From assembly GCA_036346275.1 (NCBI GenBank), contig CM070720.1:10331278-10395277 (forward strand): a stretch of DNA of 64,000 nt, in the 5' to 3' direction. Position numbers and translations under genes: made by a program. The notes beneath the pieces were generated by a model. The model was not told the origin of the DNA. It saw only the letters and a list, made by a program, of their open reading frames with translations, and did no database searches. Every line of letters starts with the position of its first letter. Positions within the stretch are counted from its first letter, which is position 1. This document shows, piece by piece, positions 46,201 through 57,388 of the stretch. Source of the DNA: Otatea glauca. Its lineage: Eukaryota; Streptophyta; Magnoliopsida; Poales; Poaceae.

Positions 46201-47250
46201 TTTATCTGCGAAAAAAGCCTCTGCGCCAGCGCGATCACCCACCGAGCCCAAAATTTCCCATTTCTTGCGCGCCGCCTTCGCCCTTCGCTCGCTTGCCGTC
46301 GCTCCCGCCCCGCCCTCCCCAGCTGCCTCGCCCCGCCCTCTGCGCCCGCTGCCTTCGCTCTGCCTGCCGCCACGCTGCCGGCTTGCGCCGCTGCCACTGG
46401 CTTCGCCGCCCGGCCATCCCTCACTGCTTGCTGGCTGATCCTTGTCGGCCGGCCGCCCGCCCGCGCCGGCCGGCCGCCAGCCGCCCACTTTGCCTGCCCG
46501 CCCCTCAGCCGCTCGCGCCCGGCCACGGCCCGCCGCCGCCCGCCATACTCGCCGCAGCCCGCGCCGGCCGGCCCGGCCGGCCGACCCTCCACGCCTCAGC
46601 CGGCGACAGCCCGGCCAAGCGCCCCGCCCGCCACGCCCCCCCGCGCCGCCGCCCCGGCAAAGCCACCCGCCCGTCTTTGCGCCCGCGCCGCCGCCCTGGC
46701 CGCCCAACCTCGCCGCGCCACAGCGAACGCCGGCCGCCGCCGCTCCCGCCCGGCCCGCCGCCACGCTGCACCCGCCTACGACGCTGCCCCGACGACAGTT
46801 ACCCGTCTGCGCCCGCCCTATCGCCCCTCGCCGCGCGCCTTCGCCGCTGCCGCGCCGGCCGCCGCCGCCGCCGCCGCTTGCCCGCGCGCCCGCGCCCGGC
46901 CGCCGCCGCTCTCCCGCGCACGCCGCTTCCGCCGCGCCGCCGCCTCCGCCCGCCGCGCCCGCCGCCCGGCCGCCCGTTACTTTTCGCCTTGCGACGCCCG
47001 CCAGCCGCCGCCACGCGCTGCCCGCCACGCGGTTGCCCCGCCGCGCTGCGCCGCAAGCGCGCGCCTTGCCTCACTGCCGCTACGCGCCACGCTTCTGCGC
47101 CGCCGCCCGCCGCGCCGACAACACGCCCCACCCCGCCCGCCATGTCCCGCCGTCGCGCCGCCCGCCAGTGCCGCCGCCATTGTCGCCAGCGCCACCCCGC
47201 TCCCCCGGACCCTCCGCGACGCCTGCAGACCGGCGTTGGAGAAGGTATAT
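46200..47250. promoter_or_regulatory. extreme GC island, probable promoter and first exon
   Basis: About 1 kb of very high GC content, dense in CpG and CCG/CGC runs, sitting between AT-rich arrays. Long frames are open in several phases on both strands and encode only Pro/Arg/Ala low-complexity sequence. This is the expected by-product of GC-rich DNA, so I do not call a protein. A donor-like GAGAAG/GTATATTC at about 47243 suggests a first exon end here. Confidence 0.5.
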
Positions 47251-47440
47251 TCGTCTCTTTTATATTTGTTTAAAGTTATTTCATCTCATTTTATATTCAC
47301 GATATGATATATATTTTTTATTTTCTCACTTGTATGTAACGTTAGAGTTTAGGGTTTGTGTCGAACAAGAGAGCATAGGCGTCACCTGTTGAACGGCGAT
47401 CTCACATTTGCTTGTGAGGTGCGCGGTTCCTTAATTGTCC

Positions 47441-47670
47441 AACAGATTTTGGACAACCGAGAATGTTGGTTGTTGCATAGGGCCTGTGACGTGCGGCGAT
47501 CCGAACGTGATTTCGCCACATAACCCGTTGTTCTCCGACGCACCAAAGATCAGCGCGTGCGCTTGGAGAACAATAGGTTATCTTTGCCAAATTTCGCTCG
47601 GTTCAGAGCGCACGTCACAGGTCGCATGCAATAGCCTCCATTCTTGGGTGGGTTTAGGACAAATCTTTCC
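47441..47670. repeat. long imperfect fold-back (hairpin) in the CACTA interior
   Basis: CCTGTGACGTGCG (47483-47495) has an exact inverse at 47609-47621, and TAACCCGTTGTTCTCC (47521-47536) pairs 14 of 16 with 47565-47580. The intervening and outer sequence pairs imperfectly, giving arms of roughly 90-100 bases around a loop of about 28. The shape resembles a small-RNA precursor or a MITE nested in an intron. Confidence 0.75.
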
Positions 47671-47819
47671 TAATAGGTTGTCTTTGTCACCTAAGCCACG
47701 GTCGTACGTTGACATTGTTTCATTTGTTTAGCTTTGCTAATGGGTGATGATCGAATGGCGATGTATGACGGATGGAGGAGTGATGGGGGGCACTCAAGGG
47801 AATGGCGTACGTTGACACT

Positions 47820-48640
47820 GCACACCATGTTGAGTATGAGGAGTGGAACATGGCCATGCTTTACATGTTCACTAACATGGTAGAAGTTGAAAAATATTTT
47901 GAGTAAGTGACTTTCTGAATTATGTTTTGAACATTTCGAGTGTAGTGTCCTTTTAACCCGAGAATAAATGACGCAGTATTTGACAAAGAAAATTGAAGTC
48001 ACCTCGACAACCCACAACTAAGCAATTGGATAACCTACGCCGTGATGGGTTGAAAGGCGCCCAAGCTTCGTGCAATGGTTCCACAAGATGTAATTTGACT
48101 ATTTATTCATTTTTCTAAAATGAATTGTTGTAGTAACTTAATATTAGACTAACAAAGGATGAATGTTGCTATATAGTGTATGCGTGATGCCTCCGTCCAT
48201 GAGGATCTCCGACACTCTCACATGGTGATGTGACGGCAAGGAGCTATAGTCATTTGTGATGTGAACGGGTTCCGCTTTGAACAAAGTGAAATTAGAAGCT
48301 AGTCGTCCACTTGCGGCCACTTCAAACAGCGGAGTAGTCACAACGCGTCATCCGATTCCAGGCGATATATTAGACTACTACGGTGTTGTACAAAACATAA
48401 TTGAGTATACCTTTGGGGTGGCAAAGATCCAAGGTCGTGTTTTTGATTGCCATTGGTTCGATCCACACAACGCACACGTGTCGATGACTTTGGGATGGTG
48501 GAGGTGAAGCACGTCATGCGGCAGGGCCATATCAATAACATCGTGCTTGCACATCGAGTTGAGCAGTGTACTACCCGAGCTATCCTCACCGTAGCTTGAA
48601 GGCTTGGTGGGTTGTATTTAAAGTTAACCTCAAGTATACC
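47820..48640 (+). pseudogene. CACTA transposase C-terminal remnant (DUF4216-like)
   Basis: Fragments in shifting frames follow the order of the C-terminus of grass TNP2-type transposases: FTNMVEVEKYFE, then LDNLRRDGLKGA, NKVKLEASRPLAATSNSGVV and ILDYYGVVQNIIEYTFG, then GRVFDCHWFDPHNAH, GHINNIVLAHRVEQ and AWWVVFKVNL. The 48277-48507 frame is the best preserved. The upstream catalytic part is absent. The stretch from 48640 to 49020 shows no coding signal apart from a few transposase-like codons. Confidence 0.72.
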
Positions 48641-49019
48641 CTCCGGGATGTTTCAGTATGTGGCAAGTAACGAGAGGATGATGTGGGTGATGTATATAAA
48701 GAAGAAGTCAGGGATTCTTCCTTGTCTCCGACGGGGCGTGACTCGATCAATTACCTACCGATGCCACGCACGTAATAACAGATGAACCCGCCCGTCACGG
48801 AAACGCCCTCGTAAGTCGGTAAGGATTGCACGCCTTCAAGCACGCCTCAATGAAATACGAGTCACGTATGCATTCCGCGCCGACGACTTTTGATATGTAT
48901 ATTTTGTAAGATTATTGTTGCCTCGCTCATTTTTACAAGTCATTGTTGTCTCCTTCATTTTTACATGTTATAGTTGTCTCATTCTTTTTGCAAGTTATTG
49001 AAAATTATTTGTAAACTCA

Positions 49020-51001
49020 GATACTAACTCTTGTCAAATTTGAATGATGAGTATGTTCAGCATCAAAGTTGACAAGCTTAAAGGCAAGTTCACTGGTCGC
49101 CCTCCGTAAGGTCGAGGAGCAAGGGTTCTCGATGGTCGACTCACTCGGCGGCAGCAGCCATATTTGCTTTGGCGCGCAGATTAGATAAATGCAGAGCAGC
49201 TCAGAGGTGCTTCATGGCGCAGCACAAGAACAAAGCGCGAGCAAAGCCACCGGAGGACGAGGCGGTAGGGGTTGCAGAGGAGGGCATTTGGGATGTGAGC
49301 ATGACGACATGGGCGAGGCGGACGACGAGGAGGTCGTTGGGGTGGTGGCGATGGGACAACAGATACAGATGCAGACGCCGAGGCCGAGGCAGCGGCAGAT
49401 GCAGAGTTGAGGCGACCTTAGAGCCGCTTGAAGAGGGCGGGTCTTCTTCTGTACCATCGGTATATGTGTAGTATTGGATTATCTTTTAATCTCCATATTT
49501 ACATTGTAATGTCTACGAACTAATTATTTGCATTTCAGTTTTCAGAAAACCGTCTCGGTTCATCCGAGATGCAACCCGCCGATAGGAGGTTGATAGAGGT
49601 ACACGGGAGCAGGTAACAGTTATATCTTCTCTTTTAGCATTAGCTAGGTGACAACTTATTGTTTTGATGCATCTTTGTCTTGTATTTTGTTGTAGGCACT
49701 GGAAAGAGCCGGGTTGGACTGGACGGGCCACATTACAAAGGTTAACGCCGATCGGGAGCCCTTGGCGGTACTACTACCCGCATGGTTGAGTCGGTGAGGA
49801 AAGATTCGCGCCCACAACCGGAAGCACTGGGCATTGAAGGAGAACGTGGAAGGAGGCGAAGACAACCAAACATGTCGTAGTATGCAGGTGGGTCTGGCTT
49901 CGGGTGAGTTTGCGTTATGTACGTACTCTATTTGAGTATTGCTTTAAATGTAAGTACAATTTGACAAAGTGTGATTATATGCGGAGAGGTTCCGCTTTGA
50001 GAACGAAGACGATTATAACGCTTTGAAGAAGGCCAAAAGCGCCTTCAACAGTATGCACAAAAGGTTGTTTGAGATTCATTCAAGAATGCACGATTCAAGC
50101 CGTCATCAATTTTACAAGAGGGTGAAGAAGGTGAACATGAGAAGAGGACCAGAGGCGAGGAGGATACACCGACAGAACAAGAGTATCTCCAGAGCTCGGT
50201 CGATTGGATAATGAAGGACATGGAGGCTTGGAGGTGGATGTGCTGATCTTGGGGGTGAGGATTTTCAAGAAAATCAAATAGAAATCGAGGGAATGTAAGA
50301 AGTAGATTGGGAAGCACAAGTACGGGCGCAGACGGACACATTGGCCTAGAGCAACGCATGGTAAGTATCGAGATTATAATTGTTAGTAAATTTGTCACTA
50401 TGTTTACAACTTTGCATCGAGGAGGTCGAAAGTGGAGTACTCCCACTTTTGTGGAAGTTTACATCCGGGGCACCAAGGCGAGGATCCACGTAACCCTGAT
50501 GTGTTGTGCGACGACGGGCTAGTGAGAGGATGGTAAGTATAAATGACACAATATGTTTTGTGCAAATTTACATCCAGAGCACCAAAATGTTGTTTTGTAG
50601 GCGCATATATGCGAACAAATGACACAACGCCATGGGCCAAGGTTGATTGAGGGCCGCACCGGTCGATGTGGAAGCGTTGTACCACGCCGGAGGGGCCTAA
50701 AGCATGGGAGGTTCGTTAATAAAACTGATTTTATTTGTTTTCGCCTACTAAGGGAAAAAATTGCATGGTCACATTTCAAAGATATATCGCTTGTAGGTGG
50801 GCCATGGGGATGGAGTTGTGGAATGCGATCGTCCTCCACGAGGCTCGGTTTCCTCAGGAGTGCTCGCTCGTCGAGGTCCGCACGGAAGCACAAGCGCACG
50901 AGGAGGCTCGTGAAGCGCGAGAGGAGGCTCGTCAAGCACGAGAAGAGTCTCGTCAAGCACGAGAGGAAGCTCGCAGGTTTAGAAGACTCGAGAATACATG
51001 A
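49020..51001 (+). pseudogene. CACTA ORF1-type (plant transposase-associated) gene
   Basis: Exon-like pieces in one direction: KLKGKFTGRPP near 49080, a Gln/Ala-Glu-rich stretch to 49470, an LPIGSPWRYYYPH-like block around 49750, AKSAFNSMHKRLFEIHSRMH (about 50035-50100), EYLQSSVDWIMKDMEAWRWM (about 50180), GADGHIG, VLCDDGLV near 50505, LYHAAGGLKHGRFV-like codons near 50690 and a charged helix (AHEEAREAREEARQAREESR) to a stop at 51001. The helix is a coiled coil, as in the DNA-binding ORF1 (TnpA-like) partners that recognise subterminal repeats. Introns with GT-AG edges appear to separate the pieces. Frames are damaged. Confidence 0.65.
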
Positions 51002-51189
51002 AAATGTATCTGCAGTACAATCTCAACTTTGAACAAAACGCCAAGTTTACATTTGTGATTAAAATCTAACAAACAATCTATATGCAAAGAATCGTCACAA
51101 TCTCTTGGACCTAACGTGCGTTGTTTCGCCCTCCTGTTCATGCAGTAAAGATACTTGAGTTCATTACTATTTAATTCACTTAGCTTGTA

Positions 51190-51745
51190 AAATCACGAAT
51201 TCTCAAAGCTGGACTATTATGTCATAGGGCTCCCACCACCTCCCTTCTACATGTTTTCTCCGCACATGCAGCCACCACCACAAGGAGAAGCATCACAGGT
51301 GCTCACCTCCCGGCGTCCTTCATAAACCCTCGGGATGCAGGCACCACCCTAGGAGATGCACCTCGGGTTATATGATATTCTCATGCATTCTTTATTTTGA
51401 AAAAACTCTATTATGTGTACTTCATATCACAAACTATGATCCACAGAGCTCCCACCTCCTCCTCCTTTCTACATGTTCAATCCACGATGCACCACCTTCT
51501 ACAGGAGAGGCACCACAGTAAAGACGGATCGGTTCAATTCGTTATGTAAAATTTGATGAATGATTTATATGTGGCATGATGTGCCTGTCTATGCCTTACA
51601 GGCTCCCACCTCCAAACCCGTTCTACATGTACCCACCACCTATGCCAAGCCAAGGAATGCCTATGTACTTCAACCCGTGGGCCTGCAGACCACCTCGCAT
51701 TTACACCACATGTATGGATGTCGAAAATATTATAAGTTTGCGACA
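51190..51745 (+). pseudogene. Pro/Met-rich exon-like repeats of the CACTA gene
   Basis: Three segments each preceded by an AG acceptor-like site encode variants of PPPPFYMFxPxMxPP and FYMYPPPMPSQGMPMYFNPW (about 51232-51300, 51450-51520, 51600-51700). They look like duplicated exons for a proline-rich tail following the coiled coil. Stops interrupt them. Confidence 0.5.
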
Positions 51746-51769
51746 CGAGCTAAGTTTGTCAATTCTTGT

Positions 51770-52060
51770 ACAAATTGCCGTTTTGGATGTGTGATTGATT
51801 ATCTAAGGATTTGCTAGAATGTCTCCTTCGGTTTGAGAGATTGGTATATATATTATAACCGCAAATGTTTCTTTGTCTCACGAGTGGATGTCCTATTTAC
51901 TAGAGAGGTCATGCTTAAATTTTGTACATTTCAATGACTTAGTTTTAAGCCGGTTTGAAAGAGTTGAAAGGTTGGTTTCAGTCTTTTAGTAGAGGTAGTA
52001 GGTTTGGTGTCTCATTTGTTAATTTTTCGTTAGCTTGAACTTTGTTGTGGAGTTTGATTA
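51770..52060 (+). repeat. internal direct repeat, copy 1
   Basis: About 280 bp beginning near ACAAATTGCCGTT...GGATGTGTGATTG and containing CTAGAATGTCTCCTTCG and TTTTAAGCCGGTTTGAA. Repeated with moderate divergence at 53315-53600. Confidence 0.88.
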
Positions 52061-53040
52061 CTTGGTGAGCTACCTGCCCCATCCCTTCCTTTCTCTTGCT
52101 CAAATTTAGAAACATATGCTTCGTAGGAACTTTAGTTCATTCTTTGAATATGAGATTACATATGCTTCATTGAATATGAGATTACGTGTGCAAATGGATG
52201 GACATATACTTAGTAGGAAATCTAGTTCATTCTTTTAGTATATATCAATCTTAGTAATCTGTTGCAAAAGTGATAATTTTTGTTGAAATGCACAACTGAG
52301 TCGATTTTAGGATATTTAGGCAACTCTTTCTTAAACCTTGCACAAATCATCTCAATGTTCATACTTGGAAAGGTTAACTTGTGTGCTTATGAAAGTTCAT
52401 TCTTCGTGCTCATGTAGATAAGTGATGGTTTACCAAATTATGAACCCATATCTTGTGCTCATGTAGATAACTTTTGATTTGAACCTTATATTGTGTCGAT
52501 TTCTTGGAATTGAAAAGTTATCTTAAGACAACTTGTTCAATTGTGAACTTATATTTTAAATGCTTCATATGGTATCCTTGTAGAATGTTGTTTGCCCATG
52601 TACAATCGATTGTTTATCCTTGTAGAATGCTTTGTATTTCTACTTAGTATATTGAACTCTTAAAATGACTACCAAAACGCTTATTGCTTCTTTGAACTAT
52701 TTTCACTGCTTGTTATCTTTTGAATACTCGTGATGCAATTGGGGTCTTTGGAAGTTGAATTAAATAATTGTAGTTGTAATCTTGGCCTTATGTTAATACT
52801 AGAGAGTATTACTTTGATACTTCATTGAATATGAGATTGATGTTCATATGATTATTGCAAAGATATCTTGACTAGCTCAATGCGTGTAGTTCTTATATAT
52901 AATACCTATTCTTGTTTAGCTTGACTGTCATATTGATATTCTCATATTGTGTCTTGGTTGAATAGTACTATTGATATTCTCATATTGACATTCATGTGAA
53001 TCAAAGATAATGTTACTTGTAGCACAACCTAAGTTAATCT
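52061..53040. other. AT-rich intron-like DNA between the direct repeats
   Basis: No coding signal. Short reiterated phrases (GAATATGAGATTAC, GATATTCTCATATTG) occur two or three times each. Confidence 0.5.
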
Positions 53041-53051
53041 TGAACTTGCAG

Positions 53052-53216
53052 GTTTCTAGGTCACGCCTCCAAAGACGTTCTAACGACGACATCATAGAAG
53101 ACATCTTCAACAAATACGACGGTGGTGGTAGCGCCCTAACTCCAACAACCCCGAGGCATGAATTCCATTGTGAGCTCGATTGGTGTATAAGCGTTGTATT
53201 TTATAACTTGTTGTGA
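53052..53216 (+). other. possible terminal exon of the CACTA gene
   Basis: After AACTTGCAG the frame reads VSRSRLQRRSNDDIIEDIFN and continues to a stop at 53214-53216. It sits between the direct repeats and may be the last exon of the ORF1-type gene. No domain is recognised. Confidence 0.35.
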
Positions 53217-53314
53217 TGGATACGTTGTGATCGACTTATTGTGATGGACTTATTTTAATGGATGTGGATTGTATCTATTGTGGTTGTAATGTGTTGTACG
53301 TCATTGCGTAGTTT

Positions 53315-53600
53315 ACAAATTGCCGTTGGATGTGTGATTGGATTATCTAAGGATCCGCTAGAATGTCTCCTTCGATTTGAGAGATTGATATATATATATT
53401 ATAACTGCAAATGTTTTTTGTCTCTTTGAGTGGATGTCCTATTTACAAGAGAGGTCATGCCAAATTTTGTACATTTTGAGACTTAGTTTTAAGCCGGTTT
53501 GAAGTGTTAAAAGGTTGGTTTCAGATTTTAGTATCGTAATAGGTTTCGTGTCTCGCTTGTTAATTATTCGCTCGATTCAACTTCATTGTGGAGTTTGTCT
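53315..53600 (+). repeat. internal direct repeat, copy 2
   Basis: Matches 51770-52060 with substitutions and small indels. The pair probably marks an internal duplication of the 3' untranslated region. Confidence 0.88.
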
Positions 53601-53839
53601 TTTGTGTTACTGATTTACGATCGATTTGAACAAAATAGATGATCTTATTTATTCTTCGCTTAGCAATTTTTAGTTTCAATGTTCTTTTGCCTTTTCTTTT
53701 TTCTTTAGTTGTTATATGTATTGAGTGCGATACATATATATATAAAAATACATACATTTGGATATATATACATATATGTATTGAGTGTGATACATATATA
53801 TATATAAATCATTTGGATATATACACATTTTTTTGTAAA

Positions 53840-54320
53840 AATGATGATTAAATTGTGGTTTGAAAAACCCACGAATTTAATCGATTAAATTGTGGTTTGA
53901 AAAACCCACGAATTTAATCGATTAAATTGTGGGCGAAAAAACCCACGAATTTAATCGATTAAATTGTGGGTTTTTCACCACGAATTTAATCGATTAAATT
54001 GTGGGTTTTTTCACCAGCGAATTTAATCGATTAAATTCGTGGGTTTTTTCAAATTTCACGAATTTAATCGATTAAATTCGTGGGTTTTAAACCCACTAAT
54101 TTAATGATTAAATTCGTGGGTTTTAAACCCACGAATTTAACTCGAAAACAATTAAATTCGTGGGCTTAGTAGAAACCCACGATTTAACTTAAATTGTGGT
54201 ACCCACGAATTTAATTAATTAATTTCGTCGAGTTAAATTCGTGAACTAAATTCGACGGTTTGCTCACGAATTTAAGTTAAATTCGTGGGTTTTTGGCCCA
54301 CGAATTTTTCCCTGATTCTT
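53840..54320. repeat. CACTA right subterminal palindrome array
   Basis: Six near-tandem units of CCCACGAATTTAA-TCGA-TTAAATT(C/G)GTGG, each a palindrome centred on ATCGAT, followed by AAATTCGTGGG/CCCACGAATTT variants up to the terminal repeat. The core word is the one in the left array, but here the arrangement is far more regular. Confidence 0.93.
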
Positions 54321-54329
54321 GTAGTGAGC

Positions 54330-55838
54330 CAACAGTGTCAAAGCTTTGGCCCAAGTGTTAGCATCGACGAGAAATATACTGGACCGATGCAAATACTTCC
54401 AAAATATTCGGTCTATTCAATAGCGCCGAGTACGTAGAACTCTGGGCTAGTAGCTGACTCTAAACCATTGGCTCCAATCTCGACTCTAACGTTGACACAA
54501 CCAACCATAAAACTACCACATGATCCCGGTGCAGGCAGGATACCCTAGTACCACGCATATACCGATGGTGCTAAGTTGGACTCCCAGGCCAGCGTACCAC
54601 CATTGGCCCCATTTTACGTATACCCACAATCAGCTCCTTAGCCGATGGGACCCCCGGTGTGTCCACAATACAGCAAGCCGATTCCTCACAGGAATCCGAC
54701 CACATATAGGATTGTGACGTATTCAGTACCTTTTGTTCTGCTACAAGAGCCAACGGCTAGAAGGCAAAACATCGGCTATGAGCATCCATATCAACCATAG
54801 CCAGCCCATGTGTCGTACCAAGCTGAGTGTACACTTGGTGGGCAAAGTGCCAAATATGATCATAATATGTAAGTGCCTCAACCACCACTGGCTAATACAG
54901 CCAATTAGGCTGACCAAATATTTGCAGTCTTATGAGACCAATTTTGCATACAGCGAAAAGGAAGAATTACTGGCTATCGAAAGCCGTATCTTGATTACAT
55001 TGATTGGATAACATATCTCAGTAATTCCAAAGTCCCTGATTTTGCGAAATTTCTGAGCAAAGATTCTACCACTACCTTGGAGCATATTGGGTGTTTTATT
55101 GCGCAATGTGGAAAAGCAGCCCACTCCAATGGTTTAAGGGTAAAATTATTTCCATTATCTTTGTCAGGGGCAGCCTTTACATGGTTCACTACATTACCTC
55201 CAAATTCGGTCAATTCTTGGGCCGATTTGGAAAGTCGATTTCATGAATACTTTTTCTGTGGAAGTTTAGAGTTTAGGATTTCAGATTTAAGCTCTGTCCA
55301 ATAGAAGTTCGGGGAATAGGTAAGTGATTATATTAAGAGGTTCATGGAAGTTAGAAATCGGTGTTTTAGCATTACCCTACCCGATAATCAGTTAGCCGAT
55401 TTAGCTTTCCAAGGGTTAGGGCCCTAATTGAAAGAGAAATTTAGTGGGTTGGAATTCTCTTATTTAAGACACCTCCTACATCAAGTATGGGCTCAAGAAG
55501 TCCATTTCTCTAATAATAAGGGTTTTAAGGATAAATTCAGAAATAACAAAGATAAGAAGAAAGCTAAGGTCAACCTCATTGAGCATGAGTCAAACGATTT
55601 ATCCGAAGACGAGGAGGCCAAAATAAACATAACTGAGTGGTTTAAAGGAAGCAAGAAGTTTTTAATCTATTTGTGGCTTAAGCCAACTAAGAACATGTTG
55701 GAAGTAAAATATGTCTTCGATGTGACAAAATGTGATCGTATTTTTGACCTACTCTTGCAAGAAAAGTTAATACATTTACCTGAATGCCATGTCCTACCAT
55801 CGGCCGATGAAATTAAGAAACAAAGGTATTGCAAATAG
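54330..55838 (+). pseudogene. element B gag, main part
   Basis: Resumes after the CACTA element. Shifting frames give FAKFLSKDSTTTLEHIGCFI, KLFPLSLSGAAFTWFTTLPP, NSVNSWADLESRFHEYFFCG, then DYIKRFMEVRNRCFS and LADLAFQGL, and SYLRHLLHQVWAQEVHFSNN, the Retrotrans_gag core. The finger motif near 55827 reads RYCK-stop-HHSFSHHTKNCN. Multiple stops; non-functional. Confidence 0.88.
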
Positions 55839-56838
55839 CATCATTCTTTTTCACATCATACTAAGAATTGTAATATTTTTCGTCAACAGATACAATCAGC
55901 TATAGAGGATGGCTGATTAAAATTTGTAGAAAAACAAAAGATTGAGTTGGACACTAATCATTTCCCTGTTAAAATGGTAAACTATTCTGCAAAGAATCAT
56001 GAGCCAATTCAAGCTGCAGAATTCGAGAGTCAAGTGCAACTATCATCATCAACTAAATTGATGCAGCAAGTCGATTTGTAGGCAGGCTTTGATGGTGATG
56101 AGACCCTTAGGATTACAGTCAGCTCTATCTAGATAGAAACTGATTGCGAAGGAATGAATTCAAGAACAATCAAGCCAAAAGGAGAATTTCAGGTCAACAA
56201 GTGGTATAAAGCTGACAGAGAATTGCCATCATGTCAGCCGATACAAAAGCCAAAATCTACTTTGTTCCAGTTATTGGCAAAGTATGAAAGGAGGAATGAC
56301 ATATCTCATGGTGAAGTCCTCCCCAACGGCTAGTCGATACATATTGACTAAGTGGTCTTGAAAGAGCTCATCAGCAATACCCTTTTTGCAATCCTACATA
56401 GAAAGGGAATTGGCATTGCCTTTGCCTTTTCGTGTCCGATGCAACATTACCAGCACAGATGCCAAGATGATAGGCAATGAAGATCAGTTAAAGATAGGAT
56501 TTATATGCCGATCTGGAATAAAAAATAAGCAGATCAAAGTGAGGGGTCTAGTTTAGCTAGTATGGATCTGGCAGGCAAGATACGTGAACTGATCAAAATA
56601 AAGCCCAAATGGTGTTCTCTAGGGCTAAGCTGATCTAAGCGGAGACAACTTCAGCGATTGTAGATCCAAGAAATGAGGTAGGCCAAACAGGAAAAGGAGA
56701 GGGATGAAACCTTTAATGAGCTTCATCCGATCAAGGCTGTTAAAAAAGAATGGAAGAAAGGGAACCTTTGGAAGGTGAGTTTGACTTAGCCGATGATTTG
56801 GATCCCCCATAGTCTGTAATGATTCTCAACCTACTCCA
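55839..56838 (+). pseudogene. element B gag-protease linker
   Basis: Decayed counterpart of element A's 10800-11760, with recognisable phrases such as IFRQQIQSAIEDG and WCSLGLS-like wording. No intact frame beyond about 60 codons. Confidence 0.65.
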
Positions 56839-57388
56839 ATGGATATCAACATGGTGTTCACTTTACTAGCAGAATTCAAGATAAGCACAGCTTCGGCTAA
56901 ACAGGCTTTTGCTCAATTGTGCTTGGGGGCAAAAGATGCAATCTTTGAAAAGCCCCAAGAAGATTATTGGCATCTCAAGCCATTATATTTGAAGGGTCAT
57001 ATTAATGGCAAGCCAATATCAAGGATACTTGTGGACAACCGTTAACCTGATGCCCTATACGACATGCAAAAAGCTGGGTAAGTCCGATGAAGATCTCATC
57101 AAAACCAATATGGTTTTGAATGATTTCACCGGAGATCCCATGAAAGCAAAAGGAGTGATGGTGACAAAGCTTACAATCGGCAGTAAGACATTGCTGACAT
57201 CCTTCTTCATAGTAGATGCTAGTAGAAGCTACAGTGTGTTATTGGGACGAGATTGGATCCGCACGAATTGCTGTATTCCATCGACTATGCATCAAATGCT
57301 AATTCGGTGGAATGGAGATCAAGTAGAAGCGGTTCAAGCTGATACATTGGCTCATATAACCATCGCCACATCAGAGGCAAATTGGTGA
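56839..57388 (+). pseudogene. element B protease
   Basis: MDINMVFTLLAEFKISTASA and DAIFEKPQEDYWHLKPLYLK, then HINGKPISRILVDN where the active site DGGA should follow: about eight bases are missing, so the catalytic motif is lost and the frame shifts to VNLMPYTTCKKLGKSDEDLI. It ends YSVLLGRDWIRTNCCIPS. Clear loss of a key residue. Confidence 0.88.

Larger units (their letters stand above)
45831..54326 (+). mobile_element. 8.5-kb CACTA (En/Spm) element
   Basis: Terminal inverted repeats CACTACAAGAAT(A/C)AGGGAAAA (about 30 bp, one mismatch) at 45831 and 54326, a 3-bp AGC duplication (45828-45830 and 54327-54329), and subterminal repeats at both ends define it. The interior holds a GC-rich island, a long fold-back, a remnant of the transposase C-terminus and an ORF1-like gene, but no TNP2 catalytic core, so it depends on another element for movement. 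The two halves of element B's gag join perfectly when it is removed. Confidence 0.95.

Noticed and set aside
46140..47392. Very long open frames (over 300 codons) on both strands of the GC island
   Set aside because: They are Pro/Arg/Ala low-complexity, overlap in several phases on both strands and follow from the scarcity of stop codons in GC-rich DNA. No domain is present.
47441..47670. Identity of the fold-back with the rice miR820 precursor
   Set aside because: The mature sequence as I remember it is not present in either arm; only the setting (CACTA element) is similar.
53700..53840. ATATATAC-rich stretch as a possible origin or regulatory microsatellite
   Set aside because: It is a simple AT repeat next to the subterminal array, with no further support for function.
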